From assembly GCA_977006965.1 (NCBI GenBank), contig OZ345356.1:3157192-3221191 (forward strand): 64,000 nt of DNA, written 5' to 3'. Position 1 is the first letter of the stretch, and each line of letters starts with the position of its first letter. The translations under genes and the position numbers were made by a program. This DNA is from Phymatolithon calcareum. Taxonomy: Eukaryota; Rhodophyta; Florideophyceae; Hapalidiales. The notes beneath the pieces were generated by a model that saw nothing but the letters and a program-made list of their open reading frames with translations, ran no database searches and was not told where the DNA came from. Shown here piece by piece: positions 20,991 through 32,800 of this stretch.

Positions 20991-22236
20991 TAAAGTAGTA
21001 TTTATTAAACGATCTCAGTAACACTCTTTAGACTGTAAGGAAGATGCGTTTAAGCTGCTACAGCCTTGTAGCATAGTATATAACCTTCATATCTGCTTCT
21101 TCCGGAATCTTTTATATCGTGGCCCTAGCTGCAAAAACCCACATCATACGGATGTGGAAAAAGCTTAGACTCCACTATGCGCTCAATGGCAATTCGACCT
21201 CGCAATTCTTATCCTCTGTTTTTCTATTCCATGTCATCGTAAAAGGCACTGGTAAAGAAGAGCAGCTGGTCCAGTGCTTCTTCGGTCTTCTTGGTCTCTT
21301 CTCCGGTCAGCTGGTATCTCGCCAAAGACGTTTCAACGGTGTGCAATAGCCTTGATATGATTTCGCCAAATTTTTCTTCTAAGAGTGTCGTGCTCAGTGG
21401 GGGAAATCTCTCAAACGCCCACTTCACTGCCAATTGACGATGACGTGCCTTCGGAAGCCTTAAGATTTCTGGAATTGATCCGACGATATCGTACGGTATC
21501 TTTCTCTTTTTGTTTGATTCCAAAGACTCTCCTTTATCATTGAAGAGTGATGCTTTCAGGGAGCCCGCTGACATTCCTTGCTTAAGATGCTCTAACGCTT
21601 TCTCGAACTGCTCATGCCTTAGCATTGCTGCCATGTCCCGATGAACATATTGCAATTGATCTACGTCTCTCCCTTGGGACGGCCAGTAGGCTCTCTTTTT
21701 TTGCCTTGGCTCTCACTAGCATTTTGAGTGCTAAAATCATTCTCCTGTCTCCAGCTGCTTGGATGCGACAGAGAAGACGAAGTCTTGCAGACCGGTTTTT
21801 CGCGATTGGTCCAAGGACTTGTGAGAAAAATGTCCTCTCTACCTCTTCAATAGCTGTCTGGATTCTCGGCGTCCAAGGTGTTATATGCATGGCATATTCC
21901 CATCTTGGCTGTATCAGAGCCTTGTATACTTTGATAGCTTTCAGGGCGTTAATATCGCGCATTGATAGACCAAGGGGTCTTAGCTGATACACAGCGATCT
22001 TGGCGTTCCTGATGCGCTCGAGCATTCTTGTCTCGGTTACCCCCTGGCTACTCAGTGAGATTCTAAGATATGACACTTCCTTGACTTTCGTCAGTGTTTT
22101 GCCTGACAGCTTGAAGTTGAATGATCGCGTTTCCGCTGACAAAAGGACCTTACTTTTTCTGGCGTTCTTTTTCGAAGTCAATTGACGGCCTTTTCCCCAT
22201 TTCGATGCAATGCCTAAAAGTCTTTGCAGACCAGCA
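20991..22236 (-). pseudogene. LINE lineage B, 3' part
   Basis: The 3' terminus, at about 20995, reads ..GAGTGTTACTGAGATCGTTTAATAAATAC on the minus strand, as at 43586. 21224-21655 and 21612-22236 encode LQRLLGIASKWGKGR, KVKEVSYLRISLSSQGVTET and PRWEYAMHITPWTPRIQTA. The upstream half lies at 25981-26119 (LFADDVLFRTKSPA), because lineage A inserted between them. The frame is broken near 21640. Confidence 0.8.
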
Positions 22237-22318
22237 GGGGATATGTGTTGATTTATTTTAAAAGCTCCCAAGGCCTCTCTTGAAGAGTAACAGGCCGCTT
22301 TCGCACGATTTTCTAAGC

Positions 22319-24684
22319 TCACGTAGTTTGACTATTCAGTATATCCTTGATTCGTCTTTCTCTCCCAACAAGTGATCCAGTTAGTCGCTTACATTCATAT
22401 TCAATTTCAGGACTAATCTTGGATGAAGATAGAATGTGTTGGAGCGCGACCAACTCAATCACGGCTGTGACACCAAAGTATGCAGCAAGTACTGATTTTC
22501 TCCAAAGCGGTGCTCTATTGAATATCAACCGTAGGCATCGCAACCGTGTAGACCTTTCTCTTACGCGGAGAACCGTCGGTAGATTGTTCTAATCAGTTGG
22601 TATCTGAGCGATCTTCCCTCTTCTTCCTCTGCCCATAACTCAATTATTTATTTTCGTCGCCCTTTCTTTGAGACTGAGCCCTCCTTGGCTTTATCGAGAG
22701 CTTGTTGCAGATCTTCATATTTCTTGAGGCACTCTATGTCCTTGGTTGCCTCCTTAATGTCTTCATCTCTCCCAGAATACTCATCTGCTTCGTCGAGGCG
22801 CTTCTTCTGTCTCACTAGACTCGCAGAGAACCTTTCTGCTTGGTGTCTTCTCCTCATGGTAGGTGGTTCTAGTCGGCACAGATCTCGCATTCTTCCATGG
22901 CGGTGCTGGGCATATGTCCCAAAAACATACTTGAAGAATAAACCTTCTGCAGATTCGATTGCCGATTGTAATCGCTTTGTCAGAGGCGTGACGTGGAGTG
23001 CATACTCCCACTTTGGCAAAATAAGCGACTTGAAGATTCTAATGCATGTCACAGGCTGAAAGACTCGAACATTGACTCCAATTTCCCGCAGTTTGTGTAT
23101 GCACCCCACTGCATTTCGTACTCTTGATAACGCCATGTCGTCTGTTACGCCTTTGTGGTTCATGCTTATACCGAGATACGAGAGCCTAAAAGCTTGATGA
23201 AGAACTCGACCCGCAATGTGGAAGGTGTGTTTTCTGAGTCCCTTGTATTTAAGGATCTCGCTCTTTCCTGGCTTTGTGTTCCAGATCATACCATTTTCCT
23301 TCGCCCAGGTAGTCGCTATATCAAGTAGCTTCTGCATTCCTTCTCCATCCTTCGATTGCAGCTGGACATCGTCAGCGAACAGTTGCGCTGGATTTTCAGA
23401 GACGTCGCTGGGGACCTTGGAGACCGCTTCCGCGAATGTGTCCATGAAGATATTGTACAAGCACGGGCTCAGTGGGGACCCTTGAGGTACTCCTCGATCG
23501 ATAATGCTCCATGTTCGCGTGTCATCGCCTGCTGACGTGACCCACGAGGGTTTCAGAAGATATGCCACCATCCTTGTTATTTCGTCGGGTAGCTTCTGCT
23601 CGAGTCTTTTCATGAGGATATCTCGTGGCACCCTGTCATATGCTGCAGAGAGGTCAAGAACTGTGACAAAAGGATGCCCATCTTTCATGGCACATTTTGC
23701 ACGGAGTATCGCAATATATGTGCTCTTGTCTTTTCGGAAACCTAGCTGGGCACTGTTGAAACGGTAGTGTTCCCTTATGTATGATTCGAGTGCGGAATCG
23801 ATGATTTTCCTGGCTTGACTTAATAGCGATATATGTCTGTAGTTTGCTGCAACATGGGGTGGGCCTTTCTTGTACAGAGGGATCAGAGTAGCTTGACGCC
23901 ACGATCGCGGAAGACATTTGAGCCTCCCACATGTCTCCCATAAGGCTATCAATATACTCAATCCGGCTTCCTTATTCGCATGCATCATTTTAACTGCCAC
24001 TCCGTCAGGGCCGACAGCCTTCCCTTTTGGTGCTCGGTTGAATGCCCTAGTAATGTGCCACCTCATTGCCCTGTTGACTGTAAAAGCCTTTTGTGGCACA
24101 TTCCAGTCTTTTTCAGCCTTGCACACATTAGAAATATACGCAGAGAATTTGCTTGGTTGTACTGGAGCTCCGATTGCCTTGTTCGACCCTTTCCTTCTTG
24201 TTTTTGACTTCACAATTTTGCTTGCAACGTTGGCTGCCTCAGTGGGACCCAGTTCTTCCACTCCATCAAGGTATCTTTCAAACTGCTCACGTTTCGCTTT
24301 TCTTACTTTCTCTTGGATTTGTGTCTTAATTTCTCGGAGGGCAAGCCGGTCCTTTCCAAGCTCGGTTCTTTTGTAAATCTTGTACAATCGAGTTCGCTTC
24401 TTGGCTAGTTTGTCGAGCTCATTGTTCTAAAAGGTCTTGTATCTTGACGGTCTGGGCCTAGAGGACGTCCATGGCTGTATGAGATTCTTCGAAAACCTTT
24501 CGTACCATTTGTCCAAGTCTTGTTTGCGATTGAAGTCTTGCAGTTGCTCCAGAATCATCGGCGCCCACTTGGACATTTCTTCTTTTGCCTTGCCTGCTTT
24601 TGCTACGCTTCGCCTGGCGGACTTAGAAACAACTGTCTGTCTTTTCCCAGGAACAATCCTGTTGTTGATGACTCTCGTTGCCAC
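22319..24684 (-). pseudogene. LINE lineage A reverse transcriptase, frameshifted
   Basis: Three frames: 24684-24427 (VVSKSARRSVAKAGKAKEEM), 24387-22648 (579 codons with KAVGPDGVAVKMMH, NYRHISLLSQARKIID, VLDLSAAYDRVPRD, GVPQGSPLSP and LFADDVQLQ) and 22543-22319 (NRAPLWRKSVLAAYFGVTAV). Compared with the intact ORF at 5655-7993 it has a stop near 24425 and a disruption near 22600. The RT core is intact. Confidence 0.85.
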
Positions 24685-24692
24685 CGGAATGT

Positions 24693-25754
24693 TTTTTTTT
24701 GATTGGAGTTTATTTCAAAGCCTCACAGTCTTACGAATATACGGGCAAGGCTTCCTCAGTTGCTACCTTCCAGTGTGTAGACCGTTGAAACCTACCGCCT
24801 TCCATAGGCGGTGGGAAAAGTTTGGAACTTGGATCGTCCTACCTACTATGTGGTGTTCTTGTGGGTTCGCTGCTGGTGTTCCCGCTATTTGGCTTTGTGT
24901 CCTGGGGGACATCTAGTTAACTTCTCGTATCTTGATTTCAGAGCAGTCCTTCTTCATTTTCCATGCGCTCTATGATGGTCTTGCTGAATAGCAAAAGCTC
25001 GTTAAGTGCTTTCTCGGTATCCGGTCTTTTGTTTTCTTTCAAGTCGTGTCCTGACAGGTTGCTTTCCAGCGTTGCCATATGCTGTCGAGCTCGGTTTCCA
25101 AATTTTTCCACCATGCTTGTTGTCGACACCTGCGGAAATCTTCCGCAGACGTACTGAAGCGCTAATTGCCTGTGCTTCACCTTCGGGAGTTTGAGGATTG
25201 CTGGTAGCTCGCTCGTTTTGTCATACGGGATTCTCCTCTTCCTCTTCAATTCGAGACGATTTCCTTCCATTGTGAGGAATTTTGAGCGAAGCATTTCGGC
25301 AGTCTGCTTTGCTTGAATGTGTTTGGTTGCTTCCACAAACGGTTCCCTGTTTTCCATAGCGGCAATGTCGTTCCTGGTCGACTGGAGCTCTTGGTTGTTT
25401 CTGCGCTCAGGCGGCTTTTGTAGGTACATCTTTTCTTTGTCCTTTGTTCTCCTCAGCATCTTGAAGGCCAAGATTTCCCGTCTTTGGTTCGGTGCTTGGA
25501 TTCGGCACAGCAGTCGGAGTCTGTCTGACCTTCCTCTGGAGAGAGGACCAAACATATGGCTGAAGAACGTTTGCTCAACTTCCTTTGCGGCCTTCTCAAT
25601 GTCTTCTGTCCATGGCGTTAGATGCACTGCGTATTCCCAACGTGGCTGGATTAGTGCCTTGTACACGTTGATGCACTTTTGAATGGTCAGCCCTTTCTTG
25701 AATATTCCAAGTGTACGCAACTCATATACTGCGGACCTTGCCTTCTTCAGGTGT
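24693..25754 (-). mobile_element. LINE lineage C insertion with 15-bp TSD and poly(A) tail
   Basis: Flanked by the 15-bp direct repeat TTGCCACCGGAATGT (24678-24692 and 25755-25769). The minus-strand 3' end is ..CTTTGAAATAAACTCCAATC followed by nine A residues, as expected from target-primed reverse transcription. It is 5'-truncated. The coding part is 24938-25754. Confidence 0.92.
24938..25754 (-). pseudogene. LINE lineage C ORF2 C-terminal region
   Basis: About 270 codons open to a stop at 24938: KARSAVYELRTLGIFKKGLT, NVYKALIQPRWEYAVHLTPW, KHRQLALQYVCGRFPQVST and NELLLFSKTIIERMENEEGL. This is the post-RT region only; the RT core was lost by 5' truncation. A sister copy lies at 36116-37010. 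Confidence 0.8.
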
Positions 25755-25980
25755 TTGCCACCGGAATGTGTTCGGTGACGCCTTCCCACATCCCGTTGAC
25801 CAGTTCAGGTACCTCTGCTTCTAAACATTTTGTCATGAAAATATCAATGTTGCTCTTCCCCTGTCTGGAGACAAAAGTAGGACTTGTTGCAGTCCTTACT
25901 CTCCAGTTGAACTTTGCAGCCCACGAGATAACCTTGTTTCCTCGCCAGTTACCCACGCGGTCCCAGTGCCTATGTCTGCA

Positions 25981-26119
25981 GGCGACTTAGTCCTGAAGAG
26001 TACATCATCCGCAAACAGTACTCCTGCGACGTCGGCGACTTCTCGTGGAACTTGGCTAATTCTTTCGGCGAACTCGTCCATGAACAGGTTGTAAAAGCTT
26101 GGACTCAGCGGGGACACAC
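25981..26119 (-). pseudogene. LINE lineage B, upstream half
   Basis: Reads SPLSPSFYNLFMDEFAERIS then VLFADDVLFRTKSPA, the RT catalytic block of lineage B, continued at 22236. It is 5'-truncated at about 26119. Confidence 0.8.
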
Positions 26120-26850
26120 TATTCAGAATGCGATTTTTCGTACATGGAAGAACAAGATCTGTTCAGCGTCCAGGCTGGCAGTGCAGCACGAAGTAAAGCG
26201 ACGCCCAAGGAAGAGTAGCTCAGCGTTAGCAAAGCCTGGGCAAGAAGGCTGGTTTCGACATGATGCAAGAGTTATGAATGACATGTGGAAAACTGAAGTG
26301 CCTCTCACGACAAAGTCGACAAGGAGCGCATATTCCATAGAAAAGTCGGGCTGTGCCGCCTCACTGGCAATCCGAAACTGCAGTGTATGTCTCTTGTGGT
26401 CCAACAAGACAGTGGCTTGCAATGCGAGTTCGGTCAATGACGAAACAAGAGGGCTAAGAAAGACACTGACAGAACAAGACTTAGGGCAGATCCTATAGAG
26501 CAATTACGTCGGTTGGCCACCCGTAACTGTCAGGTCGTTATAACGGACAGACCCTAGAGTCAAAATAATCACAATATGGGAGGGACCAAGATATTTCCAT
26601 GTTGGGTCACTGACGCTCACGTGCGTATCGCGGTAGCCGTTAAATCAGACGGTGATACACCTAAGATCACAGGAGGGGAGGCCCGAGAGAACGCCAAGCT
26701 GGGTCACTGATTCGCACGTCCGTATCAAGGTAGCCGTTAGGTTTGGGAGTGATAAGATAGCATCGATATTCGTGGAATCCCCAGACAATAGATTGAGAAT
26801 CCGACAGCTTATAAGACACTGATCATCGTAGCGAGTAAAGGATCGCATCT
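26120..26850. other. no gene recognised; diverged direct duplication
   Basis: 148 and 126 codons are open on opposite strands at 26123-26503 but neither shows motifs. 26605-26665 and 26698-26760 share TGGGTCACTGA, CGTATC..GGTAGCCGTTA and GTGATA, a diverged ~93-bp direct duplication. Confidence 0.45.
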
Positions 26851-26863
26851 CAAACAAGAAAAA

Positions 26864-27705
26864 ATGGAATACTTGGGAATCACAATAGACAGCACGGGAG
26901 TAACCCATCACGCAACACTAAAGCGCATCAGCGCGGCGAAGGGAATCATCATGGGACTAAAAGACCTGGGAGTCCAAGCGCAAGGACTAGCTACTACCAA
27001 GAACATAGCAATGTACAAGGCTCTTGTGCAATGCAGATGGGAGTACGCGATACACCACACACCATGGACAAACTCAGTTGAAGCGCAGATTAACCAAGCG
27101 GAGGGTCTGTTCTACTCTGTTGCCTTCGGTAATTACGCGAAACGATTGCACGCCCGAATGCGAGCCCTCTGCAGAATTACTCCACCAAAGATAAGAAGAG
27201 CGCAACTCGGAGAGCACTTCGCACAGAGGCTTATACGAGGGAAGGACGAAATCGAGAAGGAAGCAAATTACGCGGGAAAAGAAGGGGACATACAGCAAGC
27301 AGAGAGGGATATCCGCTATCTGAAAGAGCATGTGCTCCTAAGAGACAGTACCGAGCGAGCCGTACGAGGGCTGGTGACCTACAAACACGAGAGCCACCGC
27401 CGACGACAGGAATGGATTGAAAAGGAAGAAGAAAAAGAGAGAAAAATTGCCGTCGATACTAAGGAGAAAGTAAGCCCTGTACTCCAAATTCGATCCAGGA
27501 AACACCGACTCCTAGCAGTCAAGTGGTTCTTTGGCCGCTTCCCACCCCGAAGAGCAGAGTCGTACATTGAACATTTCAACGAGGTCGCGGAAGAGAATCT
27601 GAAAACTCTACTAATGAACCATCACTTCCAAGCTCCATTTGTGCGAAGTGGTTCAAGCGGCGGTCAGTTGCAGCAGAGAGAGTTCGTTTGCTTTGAGGCG
27701 AGTGT
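26864..27705 (+). pseudogene. LINE lineage E, 5'-truncated ORF2 C-terminal half
   Basis: 283 codons open on the plus strand: MEYLGITIDSTGVTHHATLK, ALVQCRWEYAIHHTPWTNSV, INQAEGLFYSVAFGNYAKRL and AVKWFFGRFPPRRAESYIEH. This is the post-RT region, closely matching the split LINE at 28570-29337/35154-36056 on the other strand. Confidence 0.8.
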
Positions 27706-27719
27706 TGTTTTATGAAGTT

Positions 27720-28165
27720 TGACAAGTTCATGTTCCAGAGAGTTTATTGAACTCAGGGCAGCTACTTATACTACTTCTTGCCAGCCGATGCTGAACAATT
27801 AGACGAGCTCGCCGAAAGAATCTGAATTGACGTTGCGCTCGCACACGCGAACGGAATGTCGAATCAGGAGTAAAGAATGAAACAAGGGTATACAAGAAAA
27901 GATTTGTCCGCTGGGTATCGATCGTCTTCCATAAAAAAATGGAATTCAGTAGAGATGAACTTTTAGATGCGCACGTGCAGATGCGGTCATCTTTGTGACC
28001 TACGGCGATACCAGGGACACCATGAATAGAGACAGTCTGATCAGCGATTATGCTGAATACAGCTCGGGAAACAGGATGAAATCAGATCAATTGCCGTGGG
28101 TACATGACAAAGAATTGGAGTGTGCTGCGGCATGATATATCGGTGTGGGTGTCCGCATTCGCTCC
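27720..28165. other. no gene recognised
   Basis: About 450 bases downstream of the LINE fragment. Nothing supported. Confidence 0.4.
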
Positions 28166-28377
28166 AAATTATTGATACCTACGACACTCCTCGTGACAAT
28201 GCGTCTAGCAGCACGATGAAGCCCCGTGATGGATTGTCGGGTGGCATGATGACGCCCCGTGATGTGTCGTCGCGTAGTTCGATGAAGCCCCGTGATATGT
28301 CGTCCTCATCTACAACGAAATTTAACAAGTCCAAGAGCAGAAGAATCTTGGGAAAAAGGGACGAAAACGGCGATTGA
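28120..28377 (+). CDS. small ORF with degenerate PRD..SS repeats
   Basis: An 85-codon frame whose middle is an imperfect ~36-bp minisatellite (28185-28310). It encodes repeats such as STMKPRDGLS, MMTPRDVSS and SSMKPRDMSS, followed by a basic end (KSKSRRILGKRDEN). The opposite strand is also open because of the repeat. It could be a fragment of a low-complexity protein gene or a non-coding minisatellite. Confidence 0.2.
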   Translation: MCCGMIYRCGCPHSLQIIDTYDTPRDNASSSTMKPRDGLSGGMMTPRDVSSRSSMKPRDMSSSSTTKFNKSKSRRILGKRDENGD

Positions 28378-28479
28378 CAAACTTTTAGCATTGGAAATCA
28401 ATATGTTAGAAGAACTGATAGTGTAATGTGATCTGATTGGGTAATGAAATGGCAGTATGAAGGGGAAGCTGCTCTGGTG

Positions 28480-28555
28480 TTGGGGGCTTGGCCTTAGGAA
28501 AGTTGCCCCTAGCGTCAGCAGATGCCTTGGTAACTTTTAAATAAAAATCTACATT
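28480..28555 (-). repeat. foldback-element terminal fragment
   Basis: GCCCC.AGCGTCAGCAGATGC and the following TAAAT.AAAAT..., TTCTTCTTC match the terminal inverted repeat of the element at 38851-39872. Confidence 0.45.
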
Positions 28556-28567
28556 TCTTCTTCTGGT

Positions 28568-29332
28568 TTTGGGGCGGAAATTGTAAGTTTTTATTTTAGA
28601 AGCCCTCAACGCCAGAGTCGCCGACACCAGAGCAGCTTCCCATGTGCTACTTTCGCATTGTCTAAAAATATCGCATCACACTATCATTTCTTCCGTCATT
28701 ATTTTCTCTAATTCTAATAGTCTGTCTATCGCCTGCATTGTCTCGCCCTCAGTCTCTCCGTTGAGTTGCGGTCGTGTGAGATTGCGCTACAGGGTCTCAA
28801 GGCTCTTCTCAGCAACCTCGCCGAATTGTTCCATATAGGAAGAGGGTTTCGGTGGAGGGAAGCGTCCGAAGAACCATTTCACTGCCAACATTCTGTGCTT
28901 TCGCGATTGGATTAACACAGTCGGGGTGGCGCGCTCTTTCCTGTCCACCGGGATCTTTCGTTTCAATCCTTCCATCTGTTCGGCCCCAGGCTTCGCTAAG
29001 ACGCAGTTTCTCTTCCTTGGGCGTCACCCTCCCTTGTTCCGCCCGGTCGATCTGCTCGCTGACCAGATCGTGATGTTTCATTTAGGAAATATGCTTTTCT
29101 GCGTAGCGAAGGTCTTCGGCTTTGCCTTCGTAATTTGGCTTTTTCTCGATTTCAAGTTTTTCCTTCAGGAGTCGCGCAGCAAAATGTTCGCCCAGCTGTG
29201 TCCTTCTGATTTCCGGGGGTGTGATTTTGCAGAGCGACCTCATTCGGTTTTGGAGACGGAGTGCAAAGCGTCCTAGTATGACGGAGTAGAACAAACCGTC
29301 GGGCTGGTTGATTTGAACTTGGACAGATCTCG
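28568..29332 (-). pseudogene. LINE lineage E, 3' half (split by the gypsy element)
   Basis: Reads QINQPDGLFYSVILGRFALR, ITPPEIRRTQLGEHFAARLL, EKKPNYEGKAEDLRYAEKHI and AVKWFFGRFPPPKPSSYMEQ with frameshifts, ending in a 3' terminus GTTGAGGGCTTCTAAAATAA. The 5' half is at 35159-36056. The junction coincides with the 5-bp TSD of the gypsy element. Confidence 0.85.
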
Positions 29333-29337
29333 TCCAT

Positions 29338-29790
29338 TGCTGCGTATCATGGGCAATGATTCGCTTGAGGCGTTTCTTCCGCAGGCTCTCACTTCGTGCT
29401 TCATTTGGAACACCAGTGCTTCCCGAACGGAAACACTTTTTTCCTCTCAACCCGCTTCGGAGGAATTCGCATGAACTTTGTGATTGCCTTGAATTCTCGT
29501 TTCCTGTTCTTTCTATGAACCTCTTGAAAACTACCACCCAAGATGGAAAACAAATTTCCGCAACAGTCATCTTGTTACCAATTACGGTAACTGTACGATG
29601 CGCTGTATCAATGCTGGGTGCCTTTCATCGTTCTGCTGTGGGTGTAACCGCACAGCCAATTTCACTTGTTTCTCTTTAAGTAGTGGACTTTAGTCCAACT
29701 TTCAATAAACGACAGAGCAAAGCCGCTCTCCACTTTTCTTCAACTTCAATCCTCGCAGCACAAACCGCTGCAAGAACGTACCTAGCAACA
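29338..29790 (+). repeat. 5' LTR of gypsy element
   Basis: 453 bp, TG..CA ends. AATAAA near 29703 is a possible polyadenylation signal. It pairs with 34704-35153. Confidence 0.92.
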
Positions 29791-29856
29791 GTGATCACTG
29801 CTCGTATTGTGCTTTCCAGGCGCTTTCGTTCTTTCTTGTGAAAAAGATAATCCGCG

Positions 29857-32800
29857 ATGGCGGGCCAATCTGGTCCCCAAGCCGGGCAACATCTTTTCAC
29901 GCCGGTTGCACATCCGGAACTGCGCCAGCTTGGCCAGAAAAATATCCATGTTTTTCTCAAGGACCGTGAACGCTATCTGCTTCGCCTCCAAGATGCTAAT
30001 GCTGCCAGTAATGCACAAATTTCTGCCATTACTCTGAAAGCATCCGTTGACCCTGACCCACTTCAGTCTTTAATCGATTTCGAAGAGTTCGGGGATGCTG
30101 TGACATCGGTGGATACCCTTACCGATGACATATTGAACACATGGCTCGAAGAAAAAGTTGAGAAATCATTGGACACCCTCACGCTCTCCGATCTGGAGGC
30201 AGCCGTGAAGTCCAACGTTCGCATCAATGTGAACGAACCAAACGCGGAGATCCGTATAATGCGCCTATTTACTGATTATCGAACACTACTTCGGGTCAAG
30301 AAATGGGAATCTCTCGTGGACGAAAACACAAAGGTGGCAGTTCAACATATTGTTGAGCTACTCAAGCCGCTGGCACTGAAGACAAGGGTCGAAAACGATC
30401 TTGACCTTGGAAGGCGTGACCTGCGCAAGGACTGGAAAAACTTTTACAAGTATGTACGGGCAGAGGCAGTGCATTGCGAAAAATATGTTCCTATCAAGGC
30501 TGTGAGCATGAAAAATGAAGCTGAGAAGCCAACCGTTCCGAAAGATTCCAGCCGGAAGGCTTCCTCTGTTGCGCCGCATTCAGTGCCCACTCGATCTATT
30601 GCACCAAAACAGGCAACGATCCCAACATCGGCGCCTACACGTGTGAATGGTTCTGCTTCTACAGCTTCTTCTGTCCCTGCTCGAGAGGAACCTGACTGCC
30701 TCAATAAGAAATGCAAGGGGAAGCATCGTATTCAGAACTGTCCCATAACTCCGAAAGAAGAGCAAGATCGTCTTCTCAAGGAGATCAGGATGTCAAAAAA
30801 CAGGATCGCAGCGCTACTAATGGAGCCTGCTGAAATCCCAGAGCAAGGATCAGGACGGTACTCCGGCACGTTGGCGGACAAGGTTTCAGTGACTGTGAAC
30901 GGCGACTACGGCGCCGATCATTCAGCCCTCAGTGCTGAACATCTCAAACAATGTGCGGACTCTGGCATTTTCATACCCATTCTACCATTGTCCTCTCCTG
31001 TCGAAGTTGAGCTGGCTCTCGGAGGAAAAGACGACGAGCCCAAAAAAGTATTCTCTGCTTCCCGAAAAGCTCGCATTTCGACAACTCTCGATACTTCTAA
31101 GGGCCCAATGCGCCTTAGAAACGTCGAATATTTGGTGTTTGACGAATCAATGCCAGAAGTTCTCCTCTCACGGCCACTATTGCAGTCCATGGGCTTCAAT
31201 CTCGATGAACACTTCGCCTCCGTTCGCGACACATTTCATGACACGGACTTTTCGCACGTGGGCTTTTCCGCTAATCCCTCATTGGGTGAAAGCATAAGTG
31301 TACCAAAGGTTCCAGGCAGACTTGCCAGTCTTCTTCTATCTCGTACACCGCAAGAGAACGATGTAGTACCTATTGATGAAGCATACGACTCAGATGCACC
31401 CTCCGGCGGAGAGGAGTCCATGCCGGAGCTAGAGACGACGCCAGAGCACAGCACTGCCGATTTAGATGTTCCTTCTCCGTTGTTCTACGGGGATGTGGCC
31501 CACTATGACCCAATTCCAAGTGACGACGAATGTCAACCAGGCGAGAACAATCCCGAGGCTACTTTGAAAGAGATTGAGTCAATGGTTAGTGACGCCCGCG
31601 AAAATGGGCTGTCTGAATCTTGTCTTGCAGAACTCGAAAGCATGACTACCGAGTACAGGGATGTTTTCCGCACGAGGCTCGGTGATGACCCTCCACTGTC
31701 AGTACCAACAATGAAGATTGACCTAGTGGAAAACCACAAGCCTATCCGAGTCAAGGTTCGGAGATACTCACCGCCTCAGGCTGCATTTCTACGTTCCAAA
31801 GTTGACGAGCTTCGTCGCCTAAGGCTTGTTTGCCCAAATAATTCGAGTCGATGGGCATGTGCGCCACTCGTTGTCCCCAAGCCAGGACCAGAGAAGTTCA
31901 GATTCACCGTTGATCTGCGTCCAGTGAATTCTCAAACTGTTCCGCATTCATGGCCTATGCCTAATATGGAATTAGCCTCCTCTCAGTTGGCTGGGAGTAC
32001 TTGCTATGCGATTATAGACTTGTGCCATGGTTATTGGCAGCTCGCCTTCGATGAAAACTCACAAGAATGCCAAAGTTTCGTCACCCCGGACGGCGTCTTC
32101 ACGCCTACTCGAGTCATGCAAGGCCAAACGAACGCCGTGTCATTCTTCCAGAGCACAATTCAAGAGCTCTGCCTTCCGATCCGGGAAAACTCGATTCAAT
32201 GGCTTGATAACATACTTATTCACGCAAAGACTGCACCTGAGCTACTCGGCATCCTGCGCAAGCTCTTCCATATGTGCACGGAAAAGGGTTTGAAGCTGCA
32301 CGCCCGCAAGTGCAAACTATTCCTTCTTTCTGTTAAGTGGTGCGGCATGATAATATCAAAGGACGGTATTCGCATGGACCCGAGCCGGATGAGTGCTCTC
32401 CTCGAAATGCATGCACCCAACACCGGCTCTGAGCTCCAGCAGTTTGTCTGCGCTGCGAACTGGATGCGAAGGTGCGTACCCGAGTTCAATCGCATTGTTG
32501 CTCCTCTTTCATCTGCTCTGGAAGCTGTATATCAACGCGCTGGACGGCGCACAAAGCAGGCCGTTCAGAAAGTTGCTATCGACAGCACCGTGTGGAACCA
32601 GGAACAGGACGTAGCGTTTCACAGTATGAAGCAAGCACTGCACAAAGCGACAACTCTTGCTCATCCCGATCCAGAGATGCTACTATGTCTGCTTACTGAT
32701 GCCTCTGACGCACATTGGGCCGGTGTGCTCACACAGATCCCGGAGCACACTCGTGACCTGGACTCCGAAGAACAGCCACATCAGCCGCTTTCCTTCCTAT

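Larger units (their letters stand above)
22237..25980 (-). mobile_element. LINE lineage A, inserted in lineage B and itself split by lineage C
   Basis: Minus strand. The 3' end at 22237 reads AAATAAATCAACACATATCC. The RT ORF lies at 22319-24684 and the endonuclease tail at 25770-25970 (GMWEGVTEHIPVA, the position of the SDH motif). Lineage C occupies 24693-25754. The flanking lineage B reads ..FRTKSPA|GLQRLLG across the insertion, so the nesting order is B, then A, then C. The target duplication of A is short or decayed (CCTGC). Confidence 0.85.

Noticed and set aside
26123-26503. Overlapping ~130-150-codon ORFs on both strands
   Set aside because: No motifs and equal openness on both strands; I could not support a gene or assign it to a transposon.
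28190-28320. CRISPR-like short repeats
   Set aside because: Contiguous imperfect minisatellite without unique spacers, in a eukaryotic context.
29082-29570. 162-codon minus-strand ORF across the left LTR
   Set aside because: It is a chance in-frame junction of LTR antisense sequence with the LINE it was inserted into; the TSD marks the boundary.
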